From NCBI RefSeq assembly GCF_014268655.2, contig NZ_JABWQX020000003.1, positions 122,831-186,830 on the forward strand: a stretch of DNA of 64,000 nt, read 5' to 3'. The DNA comes from Pseudomonas marvdashtae (lineage in GTDB: Bacteria; Pseudomonadota; Gammaproteobacteria; Pseudomonadales; Pseudomonadaceae). Each line of letters opens with the position of its first letter. Positions within the stretch are counted from its first letter, which is position 1. The notes beneath the pieces were generated by a model, which was not told the DNA's origin, did no database searches, and saw only the letters and a list, made by a program, of their open reading frames with translations. This document shows, piece after piece, positions 27,216 through 35,468 of the stretch. Position numbers and translations under genes: made by a program.

Positions 27216-30200
27216 ATGACGCTTCATCCTACCGACACAGACTCGATATCTGACTTAAGCATCAGAGGCGCTCTGCTCAATCAATTGCTTGGGGGCCCCA
27301 GCTACCCGGAAGTCGCCGCCGCACTGCTGCGCGATGCACTCAGGGACATGTATCCGTCTCTGGACCTGGATCCCTACACGACTGTCATCGGCGAACCGGA
27401 CTGGGACATTGTCGATGGCGAAATCGTAGAGCTCCCCACCCGCTATAAATCTCTCAGCGATTTGCTGGCCGAGCGAGCGGACGCGAGCCTGCCGACCTTG
27501 TTGATTGAAGGACTGCACTTTCTGACCCGTCTTCCCCTCACCACACCCGAGATGCATTTGCCGGTGCGCATCGACCAGATCGGACGGTTGATCAACGAAT
27601 TGACGCCCGCCATGCCGACGGCCGCCCAGGAAAAGCAACTGACTTACTGGAACACTCCATTTGGCAATTACGATGCGCGCTGGCGGGAGCTTTCCGCCAC
27701 GCTGCGCAAGCTCTGGAACGTCAAGCAGGTCGAAGGTTGGACGGCAACTGAGTGCGATATGGCCAGGCAGCTGTTTCTCCACCCCAACCCAGAAGACCGC
27801 AAGGATAATTTTGACAGCCACGCGTATCTGGTCGACATCGAGATCGTCGATGGCGAACGGATCACCCCTGTGAACGAAAACTCATTGGTGGTCCTGATCG
27901 GCCAGATTGACAGAAAGGAGGTCATCCTCACGCACTCGTTACTCAATGGATACGAGAAATTCGACTCACGCCGTGCACTGGGACAATCCCTTCCAACCCA
28001 TATGGGGAACGCGGAGGGCATCGCGAAAATACAGTGGCGGCTTTACGAGCCCAGCGGCAGCATTTTCGATAACAAGGCCTGCGGGCTCATTGCCATGCAA
28101 ATCCAGATCCTTGGCATCCCGCACACCACGCTGTATGAGTTCTTCGCCGATGCCGATGCGTCGACCAATATGGAAACCGGACCTGGAGAACGTTGGTTCC
28201 AGCATCAAATACCTGAGTGGCTGAAGACAGCGTCGGAAACCGATCAGGTCCTGTTCGCGCAGTACATGAAAGCCCTCTCGGCATTGAGCAGTTCGCATGC
28301 CGGCAAAACCTACCTGGACGATATCCCTGACATTAAGAAATACGCGTCCAACGCCCTGACGACCCAGATGCAGGCCGATCATGGCGCTGCTTCGACGCCG
28401 GCCCCGAAAAACATTGAAATCGAAATACAGAGCCCCATCGTCTGGGGAGCGTTTGTCGTTCCGTTCCAGCTGGACACGACCCGGTTCAACCTCGTCGATC
28501 TGGCCTTGCAGAACCTGATAGCAATGCCATCGGGCAACAAAACCGTCAGGGCTCTGGACGGGACCGAACTCCCGGCATGGGTAACGGTGGAATATGTCGA
28601 AAATCTCATCACCCAAGTCGATATCGGCCGTGTCTATCCAGAGCTGGTCAAAGCCAAATTGCTAGACGATCCGGCAGAGTCGACCCGCCGGGAAAAGCTG
28701 TATACCGAACAGTTACGTATACAACTGCCCATGCTTGCGCTTGAAGGCAAACTGCGTGGGCTGGGCAATATAGATGACCGTGGTTGCCGATATGTCGCGG
28801 CGCTGGTGGAGCCTTCGCAAGCCGACCGCAAGGCTGACGGTCAAGCCATTGTCCTGCGCAAATTGGCGTTCGTGCCCGAACTGCAACTGGGCCTTTCAGA
28901 GGACATCGTTGCCAACATGTTCGTGATCGGCCCGCAGACATCAAGTGCCGGTCCTTGCTTGCTCTACCGTCCGATGCTCGAACCGCAGCTTTGGCAGTTC
29001 CCCTCGTTCAGCAACTTGATATATGCCATCAGGCAAACTGCTTCCTTGCGGCAGTCGGTGTTGGCGTGGCTGCCCGACGGTGTCCGGGAAACCTACAGCC
29101 GATACGTTTTTCCGGGCGCCCTGCCCTCGCCTTGGACCGTTGTGGATTTTGCGACAAGCGCCATGGCGTCGTTGGGCACCGCCGGCCCCGTCAGTCTCAG
29201 CGACGAATCCTTGGGGAACGACTTTATGCCGCTGCTGTTCAAGGCCAATGCCGACGCCTTGGTCACGCTCGCTGATCGTCAATCAGTCTCCAATAGCGAG
29301 AACCGCTGGGCGTCTTTCAAGCAAGCGGGTTGGCTGATTTTCTCCCTGGCGTTGCCCTATCTCGGTACGACCGCGAACACCACGCTCTGGCTCTGGCAAA
29401 TAATGACCGACCTTGAGCAACTGACGCAAAACGACGAGGCATCCGCGGGCCAAGCGAAGTGGGAGATCTTCGTCGACTTGCTGCTCAACGTGGCGTTAGG
29501 CGTCATCAATATCGCCATCGACCGCAACAGGGCAAACAACCGCAGCCGTCCTTCAGAAGCCCCGGAAATCGCCTCGGAGACCAGCCTGCCCGAACCGGAA
29601 CCGGAAGCCGAACTGGTTATCGATACACTCGCGCCGCTTATCCCAAAAGAAGTGGCACTGGAACATTACGACGCTATCCATACCAGTGGCGCCTTGATGG
29701 GCGTATCCAAAAAGGACGTCCGATTCCTTGATAGCTTCAGCATCGCGGCCCCCGACGAGCCCGGACTCCCCATGAGCGAAGGTGCGCTCAAGGGCCTCTA
29801 TCAGAAAGACGGGCTGTGGTACGTGAAAATAGCGGACAACTGGTTTGAGGTCGCCGTCGAGACCGAGCAAGTCAGCATCATCGACAAAACACGCACCGGG
29901 CCCGCCCTTGTCCATGATGTCCATGGCCAATGGCGGGTCGATAGCCGATTGCGGCTACGCGGCGGTGGATCAAAACGCGTCAGGCGAGAAACCGACGTCT
30001 ACGCTCAGCGGCGAAGCATTCAATTGCTTGCCGAGCTCAACGGATTCGAAAACCAGAGACTGGCCAACGAGCGGTTGCTGACCATGGATGCTCAGGCGAT
30101 GGAGCGAGCCTCCGGTGATGCCAGAGCAATTTATCGTGATGTCTACGTGTCGACCTTGGAAGCACAGCGGGATAACTACGAGTTGGCTCTGAACGCATTG

Positions 30201-31814
30201 ATGGAATGGCCGATCTTTCAGTCAAGGCCCGACTCCCCACGAGTATGCCTCGGCTACTTGAACGCGCAGATAAACTTCACCTTCGCGGAAATGGCCGTAT
30301 TGCGAGAGCGCTTGATCCCCGCCATGGACCAAACGAGGGACATGAGCCTGTCTCAGGTCAATGCGCTGGAGCAACAACACATCGACGCCGCCGACAACAT
30401 GATTCGGATCGGTGACGACATGATTGAGCGCCTTGAGTATATGGAAACGCGCTTCTCCAAGCTCAAGCAACAAGGACGCGGAGGCTTCGAGATTGTCCGG
30501 GAGCATCGTGCAAAGATGCCGTCGTACCAAAGCGACGATCTACGACTTCTTCAACTGGACTTGTTTCGCCACCTCTGCCTGACCCTTGAAAGCGTCGGGA
30601 CGATGCCCGAAGGCTGGCTGGAAATCAACCGCTTGGTCGACAACGCGATGGTGGCTTTCCAAACCCTGCGCGACGCGCTGGATGAACGCAGCGTAATCCG
30701 GCTGGACGAACAGATCGACGTACTCGCAGGCCTGACGGAACAGTTCGCCGGTATCGAAGAGCACCTCGACTATCTGGGCAGCGAATACAACGACAGCGTC
30801 AATCGACAGCAACTCATTCGCCTGCGCCAGCGAATAAGCGATTCCAAGAAAAGAGCGTTGAGCCATCTGGCCCAAGCCCTGGATGAGCGCAGCATCCAGC
30901 GACGCTCAGGCGGTCCTTATAAAGAACGTCCCGGGCCCAGGAAACAATTTATCAGGACCCGCTTTTGGGGCTTCGTCAGTGGTGAGCCTCGTTTATCCGG
31001 GCCGTCCGAAGAAGCGGGTTGGGTCGACGTGAAGAATCCGTTCTCCGGTGAAATCATCGCGACATTCCACCGCAAGGCAACAGGTGAATGGGTCCAGCAT
31101 GTAACGGTCAACACACCGCAGGCGATCCCGCCCTTGGAAACAAGCCTTCGAAAGGGCCAAGCCCTGATCGACGGACTGCCTGCTTTCAAGGCGCAAATCG
31201 AAAAAGACCTGCAGCAGCCAGAACGCACGCCTGCTGGCGTGGCAATGATCTTGAGCGCGCATGCAAGCCGGATGGAGGCAGTCGGGGTGGCGATCAGAAA
31301 AGCCCTCGACCAGGCAGAAAGCGTCATGACGAACGAAACGGTTGAACTCCCGGAGGAAAAACAGCGCTCGGCCGAATCCTTGCGATTGTCACTCAAGAAA
31401 GAGTCGACAGCACTGTGGGCCGAGGAATACGACACCGTCCTGGGTCTTATCAAGCAGAGCCCGCCTACCATGAGTGGTGTGATCTGGTTGAAAGACCGGA
31501 ACCTTATCCATGTCACCAAACGAATCAACCGACGCCGCATCAAGATCCCGGAAAAATTCTATCTCGACAGGTACGACATCAAGGATAAGAAAACCGGCAA
31601 AACGCTCTGGTTCGCTGACTTCCACTACTCCACGTTTTGGGTCACCGGCCGTTCGTTCCTTTCGGCGCGCCTCAGAACCTTGGAACAAGTCGATTCGGGC
31701 TTCGCCGAGATCTCTACGGATGAATTGAGCCAGCGTCAGTTGATCGACCTTTACCGCGGCGAAATCTCCGTGGACCAGGCCATACAGGTCTTTTTCCCGG
31801 AGAAACGGTCATGA
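27216..31814 (+). CDS. Giant DUF6543 (dermonecrotic-toxin-domain) protein, 1532 aa
   Basis: Very large cytoplasmic-type protein with no signal peptide. I recognise the overall style of Pseudomonas DUF6543 proteins ('dermonecrotic toxin domain'). These features are visible: a long N-terminal toxin-like region (1-700), two hydrophobic stretches (about residues 703-726 LIFSLALPYLGTTANTTLWL and 752-768 FVDLLLNVALGVINIAI), a linker motif GLYQKDGLWYVKIADNWFEV near residue 865, an RLRLRGGG motif near 910, a helical segment with coiled-coil character (about 930-1230), and a C-terminal module ending GKTLWFADFHYSTFW. The OTU-like core of the two paralogs at 35-46 kb is absent. The ribosome site is AGGGA. 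Secretion route, target and activity are unknown. Confidence 0.75.
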   Translation: MTLHPTDTDSISDLSIRGALLNQLLGGPSYPEVAAALLRDALRDMYPSLDLDPYTTVIGEPDWDIVDGEIVELPTRYKSLSDLLAERADASLPTLLIEGLHFLTRLPLTTPEMHLPVRIDQIGRLINELTPAMPTAAQEKQLTYWNTPFGNYDARWRELSATLRKLWNVKQVEGWTATECDMARQLFLHPNPEDRKDNFDSHAYLVDIEIVDGERITPVNENSLVVLIGQIDRKEVILTHSLLNGYEKFDSRRALGQSLPTHMGNAEGIAKIQWRLYEPSGSIFDNKACGLIAMQIQILGIPHTTLYEFFADADASTNMETGPGERWFQHQIPEWLKTASETDQVLFAQYMKALSALSSSHAGKTYLDDIPDIKKYASNALTTQMQADHGAASTPAPKNIEIEIQSPIVWGAFVVPFQLDTTRFNLVDLALQNLIAMPSGNKTVRALDGTELPAWVTVEYVENLITQVDIGRVYPELVKAKLLDDPAESTRREKLYTEQLRIQLPMLALEGKLRGLGNIDDRGCRYVAALVEPSQADRKADGQAIVLRKLAFVPELQLGLSEDIVANMFVIGPQTSSAGPCLLYRPMLEPQLWQFPSFSNLIYAIRQTASLRQSVLAWLPDGVRETYSRYVFPGALPSPWTVVDFATSAMASLGTAGPVSLSDESLGNDFMPLLFKANADALVTLADRQSVSNSENRWASFKQAGWLIFSLALPYLGTTANTTLWLWQIMTDLEQLTQNDEASAGQAKWEIFVDLLLNVALGVINIAIDRNRANNRSRPSEAPEIASETSLPEPEPEAELVIDTLAPLIPKEVALEHYDAIHTSGALMGVSKKDVRFLDSFSIAAPDEPGLPMSEGALKGLYQKDGLWYVKIADNWFEVAVETEQVSIIDKTRTGPALVHDVHGQWRVDSRLRLRGGGSKRVRRETDVYAQRRSIQLLAELNGFENQRLANERLLTMDAQAMERASGDARAIYRDVYVSTLEAQRDNYELALNALMEWPIFQSRPDSPRVCLGYLNAQINFTFAEMAVLRERLIPAMDQTRDMSLSQVNALEQQHIDAADNMIRIGDDMIERLEYMETRFSKLKQQGRGGFEIVREHRAKMPSYQSDDLRLLQLDLFRHLCLTLESVGTMPEGWLEINRLVDNAMVAFQTLRDALDERSVIRLDEQIDVLAGLTEQFAGIEEHLDYLGSEYNDSVNRQQLIRLRQRISDSKKRALSHLAQALDERSIQRRSGGPYKERPGPRKQFIRTRFWGFVSGEPRLSGPSEEAGWVDVKNPFSGEIIATFHRKATGEWVQHVTVNTPQAIPPLETSLRKGQALIDGLPAFKAQIEKDLQQPERTPAGVAMILSAHASRMEAVGVAIRKALDQAESVMTNETVELPEEKQRSAESLRLSLKKESTALWAEEYDTVLGLIKQSPPTMSGVIWLKDRNLIHVTKRINRRRIKIPEKFYLDRYDIKDKKTGKTLWFADFHYSTFWVTGRSFLSARLRTLEQVDSGFAEISTDELSQRQLIDLYRGEISVDQAIQVFFPEKRS

Positions 31815-31855
31815 GCCAACGCCCGGCCTGCGATTGATATCCCCGTTGTGGGCCA

Positions 31856-33400
31856 TCAGGTTTTCCAGGCCTTCTCCAGGCTCGCCAGCGCACTGCCAAT
31901 CGCCGCTGGCGGGACCGCCGCAAACCCCAGCACCAGCCCGGCGCGCCTCTGCGAGGAGGTGTCGGGCAACCAATAACTGCTCAGACCATTGATTTCGACC
32001 CCCACGTCCGTCGCTAGGGCAATCAGCTCACGCTCACGCTCGATGCTGTCCACGGCAACCGTGACATGCAACCCAGCGACGACGGTGGGCATGGCCCCCA
32101 TACCCGCAACAGCCTTGGGCCAGCCCGCCAGCAACGCATCACGCCGAGCCAGGGCGGCCCTGCGCATACGGCGGATATGCCGCTGGAAATGCCCGGCGGC
32201 CATGAACTCGGCCATCACGGCCTGGGTGCTGACTTCGGAGTGGCGCACGTCCACGGCACGCCGGCGGGCGAAGGCGCTGACCAGGCCTGGCGGCAGCACC
32301 AGATAGCCCAGGCGCAGGGCCGGGAACGCGACTTTGCCGAACGTGCCGACGTAAAGCACCCGGCCCTGGCCGTCCAACGCCGCCAAGGGCGCCAGGGGCG
32401 CGCCGCTGTAGCGGTACTCGCCATCGTAGTCGTCCTCGACGATCCAGCCGTCGTTGCGCTCGGCCCAGGCCAACAGTTCCAGGCGTCGTGGCAGGCTCAT
32501 GACCACCCCGGTCGGATATTGGTGGGAGGGGGTGACGTAGGCCAGCCGACAGTGGTTCAACGCACCGAGCGCCGTGCAATCCAAGCCATCGCTATCAACC
32601 GGCACGCCCCTGACGTCGGCGCCAGCAACGGCGAACGCATGCCCCGCCGCGCGATAGCCAGGATTTTCCACCGCCACGACGTCGCCCGGGTCCACCAGCA
32701 GCTGTGCACAAAGGCTAATGCCCTGCTGCGCGCCGCTGGTGATCACAATTTGCTCAGCCGTGCAGTGCAGCCCGCGGGAGCTGCGCAAATAAGCGGCGAT
32801 CAGCCCGCGCAAGCGTGCGTCCCCTTGGGAATCGCCATAACACAGCTGTTGCAGATCCGGCTTGCGCCAGAAAGCCGCATTCAGCTTGGCCCAGACGTCA
32901 AAAGGGAACAGATCGAAAGCCGGCACGCCGACCCTGAATGCTCGCGGCGGGCCACTGGGTGGCGGGGGTAAATGGTGGTTTTCGACGCGGTTCAAGGCGT
33001 CGCTGTGGATAACTTTACTGGATGGAAGCACAGGTAAATCGAGCCAATCTGTGGATAAGGCTGTGGGTAAGCCTGTTGAAAAGCCTGTGGATACTTTTGT
33101 GGATATGTTTTTCAGCGGCAAGGTCGTCGTGGACAGTTTCGCCACGTAAGTCCCGTCACCAACCCGCCCTTCGATGAAACCCTCGGCGTAGAGCTGGTCA
33201 TAGGCCCGCACCACGCTGTTGCGCGAAATCGACAAGGCGGCCGCCAGGTCACGGCTGGCCGGCAGGCGCGTGCCGCTGGCCAGACGCCCGTCCAGCACTC
33301 GGGCACGCAACGCCTGGTAAAGCTGGCGGCTGAGCCCATGACGGCGGTCCAGTTCGATACCCGCGGGGTTGAACGACAGTGGCGGCGCGGCGTTGTGCAT
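31856..33400 (-). CDS. MocR/PdxR-type regulator (GntR HTH fused to aminotransferase fold)
   Basis: 514 residues. A GntR-type winged HTH (about 20-85: LPASRDLAAALSISRNSVVRAYDQL) is joined by a linker (about 88-150) to a fold-type I aminotransferase domain. The predicted PLP lysine is K356 in VGTFGKVAFPALRLGY. MocR proteins sense PLP or amines and regulate nearby genes. This one diverges from a PaiB-like gene and two acetyltransferase genes, its likely targets. The linker (residues 99-117) is unusual: it is encoded by five 12-base repeats carrying a TATCCACA core. Confidence 0.9.
   Translation of the reverse strand: MHNAAPPLSFNPAGIELDRRHGLSRQLYQALRARVLDGRLASGTRLPASRDLAAALSISRNSVVRAYDQLYAEGFIEGRVGDGTYVAKLSTTTLPLKNISTKVSTGFSTGLPTALSTDWLDLPVLPSSKVIHSDALNRVENHHLPPPPSGPPRAFRVGVPAFDLFPFDVWAKLNAAFWRKPDLQQLCYGDSQGDARLRGLIAAYLRSSRGLHCTAEQIVITSGAQQGISLCAQLLVDPGDVVAVENPGYRAAGHAFAVAGADVRGVPVDSDGLDCTALGALNHCRLAYVTPSHQYPTGVVMSLPRRLELLAWAERNDGWIVEDDYDGEYRYSGAPLAPLAALDGQGRVLYVGTFGKVAFPALRLGYLVLPPGLVSAFARRRAVDVRHSEVSTQAVMAEFMAAGHFQRHIRRMRRAALARRDALLAGWPKAVAGMGAMPTVVAGLHVTVAVDSIERERELIALATDVGVEINGLSSYWLPDTSSQRRAGLVLGFAAVPPAAIGSALASLEKAWKT
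33004..33106 (+). repeat. DnaA-box-like array (TGTGGATAA) inside the MocR linker coding sequence
   Basis: Boxes are at 33004-33012 and 33050-33058 (both exact TGTGGATAA, reverse of TTATCCACA), 33062-33070 (TGTGGGTAA), 33086-33094 (TGTGGATAC) and 33098-33106 (TGTGGATAT). A weaker TGTTGAAAA lies at 33074-33082. From 33050 onward they repeat every 12 bases in one orientation. They encode the S-T-rich linker (ISTKVSTGFSTGLPTALST). Confidence 0.7.
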
Positions 33401-33427
33401 GACAGCCCTCGCAAATGGACCTATCGA

Positions 33428-33460
33428 ATTGGTCGTAAGTGGCTCTTACAACAGACCAAT
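33428..33460. promoter_or_regulatory. Nested dyad between MocR and PaiB genes (candidate operator)
   Basis: ATTGGTC (33428-33434) pairs with GACCAAT (33454-33460), and inside it GTAAG pairs with CTTAC, all exact. It lies in the 100-base divergent gap and overlaps where promoters for both genes would be, fitting a MocR binding site. Confidence 0.5.
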
Positions 33461-33500
33461 AGCCTGCCTAGGATGCTCGCATTCGCCAAGGAAAATCATC

Positions 33501-34142
33501 ATGTACAACCCCAAAGCCTTTGCCATCGAAGACCTGCCCCAACTGCACCAGATGATGGGCGACTGCCGCCTGGCCGTATTGGTCACCCACGGCGAACACG
33601 GCTTGCAGGCCAGCCATCTGCCGTTGTTGCTGGACACGCGACAGGGGCCGAACGGCAGCCTTTATGGGCACATGGCCCGGGCCAATCGACAATGGCGCGA
33701 CCTCGAAGCCGGCGCCGAAGCCTTGGTGATATTCGCCGGTGCCGAGGCGTATGTCAGCCCGGGGTTCTACCCGAGCAAGGCCGAACACGGCAAAGTCGTG
33801 CCGACCTGGAACTACGTGGCCGTACACGCCTACGGCAAGGCCGAGGTGTTCAGCGATGCTCATCGCCTGCGCAACCTGGTCGGCGCCCTCACCGACCGCC
33901 ACGAAGCCGGTCGTGGGCAGCCATGGAAGATCGATGATGCACCGGCCGAGTACATCGACAGCATGCTCAAAGCCATCGTCGGCTTCGCCCTGCCCATCCA
34001 GCGTCTGGAAGGCAAGCGCAAGCTCAGCCAGAACCGCAGCCCCGCGGATGTCGCCGGGGTACGCAACGGGCTCGCCGCCAGTCCCGATCCGCAGGACCGG
34101 GCCCTCGCCCACCTGATACCTGAACAATTGTCCAAGGAGTGA
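33501..34142 (+). CDS. PaiB-like FMN-binding negative regulator family protein
   Basis: 213 residues from ATG 33501 (AAGGAAA upstream); longer in-frame sequence to 33369 covers the promoter region and is not favoured. Family motifs include MYNPKAFAIEDLPQLHQMM at the start, THGEHGLQASHLPLLLD, VSPGFYPSKAEHGKVVPTWNY and the C-terminal KLSQNRSPADVAGV. PaiB-type proteins bind flavin and were first described as repressors of sporulation genes; their role in proteobacteria is unclear. First of three plus-strand genes with tight spacing. Confidence 0.92.
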   Translation: MYNPKAFAIEDLPQLHQMMGDCRLAVLVTHGEHGLQASHLPLLLDTRQGPNGSLYGHMARANRQWRDLEAGAEALVIFAGAEAYVSPGFYPSKAEHGKVVPTWNYVAVHAYGKAEVFSDAHRLRNLVGALTDRHEAGRGQPWKIDDAPAEYIDSMLKAIVGFALPIQRLEGKRKLSQNRSPADVAGVRNGLAASPDPQDRALAHLIPEQLSKE

Positions 34143-34144
34143 AC

Positions 34145-34591
34145 ATGAGCCAGCCCGAAACCCGCCTCGTCAACGCCGCCGATCACGCTGCCTGGCTGCC
34201 GTTGTGGCAAGCCTACCTGCGGTTCTACAACACCGAGCTGCCGGAGGCGGTCAGCCAAAGCACTTGGCAGCGCTTGCTCGATGAGCGTGAACCGACCCAT
34301 GCTGCCCTGGCCTGGCAGGGCGACACAGCGGTGGGCCTGGTGCACTTTATCTATCACCGCTCGAACTGGAGCATCGAGAATTCCTGCTACCTGCAAGACC
34401 TGCTGGTGACGGAACAGAGCCGTGGCACCGGTGTGGGTCGCCAGCTTATCGAATTCGTCTACGCCACCGCCAAGGCCGACGGTTGCTGCAAGGTGCACTG
34501 GTTGACCCACGAAACCAACGCCACGGCGATCCAGCTGTACGAGCGCATCGCCGAACGCCCAGGCTTCATTCAATTTCGCAAAGCCCTTTAA
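34145..34591 (+). CDS. GNAT family N-acetyltransferase
   Basis: 148 residues from ATG 34145, placed 5 bases after AAGGAG that lies in the end of the PaiB-like gene. The acetyl-CoA binding motif A is LQDLLVTEQSRGTGVGRQLIE (about residues 83-103), and the C-terminal LYERIAERPGFIQF matches motif B. The acceptor is unknown; small amines are a reasonable guess given the MocR and PaiB neighbours. Confidence 0.92.
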   Translation: MSQPETRLVNAADHAAWLPLWQAYLRFYNTELPEAVSQSTWQRLLDEREPTHAALAWQGDTAVGLVHFIYHRSNWSIENSCYLQDLLVTEQSRGTGVGRQLIEFVYATAKADGCCKVHWLTHETNATAIQLYERIAERPGFIQFRKAL

Positions 34592-34601
34592 GGAGCGCCT
34601 C

Positions 34602-35273
34602 ATGACGACTTCACTCGCTGATTGGAAAGGTGCCCCGGCGCCCTCCGCGCATTTGCTCGAAGGGCGTTTCATTCGCCTGGAAAAACTCGACCCGGCGCGG
34701 CATGCCGACGGCCTGTGGCAAGCCCTCGAAGGTCCCGGGGCCGACCCGAAACTCTGGGATTACTTGCCCTATGGTCCGTTCAAGGATCGCGTCACGTTCG
34801 ACGCCTGGCTGAACAACCATGCCGCCAACTCCGACCCATATTTCTTCAGCGTGATCGACCGTGCCAGCGGCGAGGTGCAGGGCATTCTCAGTCTCATGTC
34901 CATCGTCCCGGCCCAAGGCCGCATCGAGATCGGCCACGTGACGTTCGGCGCGCCGATGCAGCGCTCGCCGAAAAGCACTGAAGCCGTTTATCTGCTGGCA
35001 AAAGAATCGTTCGCCCTGGGTTATCGCCGCCTGGAATGGAAGTGCAACAACGCCAACGCCCGCTCCAAATATGCGGCCGAGCGGCTGGGGTTTACGTTCG
35101 AGGGTGTATTCCGCCAGCACATGGTGGTCAAGGGCCAGAACCGCGACACGGCCTGGTACTCGATGCTGGACTCGGAATGGCCCGCCATCGGCGCCGGGTT
35201 CGAGCGCTGGTTGAGCGAAGAGAACCAGCGCGAGGACGGGCAGGTGCGCGGCTTGGTGGAGTGCCGGCTCTAG
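34602..35273 (+). CDS. GNAT family N-acetyltransferase (RimJ/RimL-like)
   Basis: 223 residues with a strong ribosome site (AAGGAGCGCC). RimJ/RimL-type features: FIRLEKLDPARHADGL early, GRIEIGHVTFGAPMQRSPKSTEA in the middle (acetyl-CoA site), and the conserved WKCNNANARSKYAAERLGF helix. Eleven bases after the previous GNAT gene, so it is part of the same operon. Relatives modify protein N-termini or small amines; which applies here is unknown. Confidence 0.92.
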   Translation: MTTSLADWKGAPAPSAHLLEGRFIRLEKLDPARHADGLWQALEGPGADPKLWDYLPYGPFKDRVTFDAWLNNHAANSDPYFFSVIDRASGEVQGILSLMSIVPAQGRIEIGHVTFGAPMQRSPKSTEAVYLLAKESFALGYRRLEWKCNNANARSKYAAERLGFTFEGVFRQHMVVKGQNRDTAWYSMLDSEWPAIGAGFERWLSEENQREDGQVRGLVECRL

Positions 35274-35309
35274 GGCTGCTGCCGGCCACCTACCCGTGGC
35301 GGCTGCCCT

Positions 35310-35456
35310 TGTGGCGAGGGGATTTAGCGAAACGTCGCACCGCCCCGTTGGGCTGCGCAGCAGCCCTAAAACCTGCCACCTCGGTGTATCAGGTTAATTG
35401 TGTTCAGCCTTTTGGGGCTGCTGCGCAGCCCAGCGGGGATAAATCCCCTCGCCACA
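35310..35456. repeat. REPIN with long inverted arms (TGTGGCGAGGGGATTTA type)
   Basis: The left copy (TGTGGCGAGGGGATTTA, then CCGTTGGGCTGCGCAGCAGC) and the right copy (GCTGCTGCGCAGCCCAGCGG, then TAAATCCCCTCGCCACA) are reverse complements over most of their length. It lies between convergent genes: the second GNAT and the OTU-domain giant. Confidence 0.92.
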
Positions 35457-35468
35457 TAACGACTCAAA

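Noticed and set aside
33004..33106. Possibility that the DnaA-box-like cluster marks the chromosome origin
   Set aside because: No dnaA, dnaN, gidA or rpmH genes and no AT-rich unwinding region nearby, and the boxes are inside a coding sequence; a regulatory or repeat explanation is more likely.
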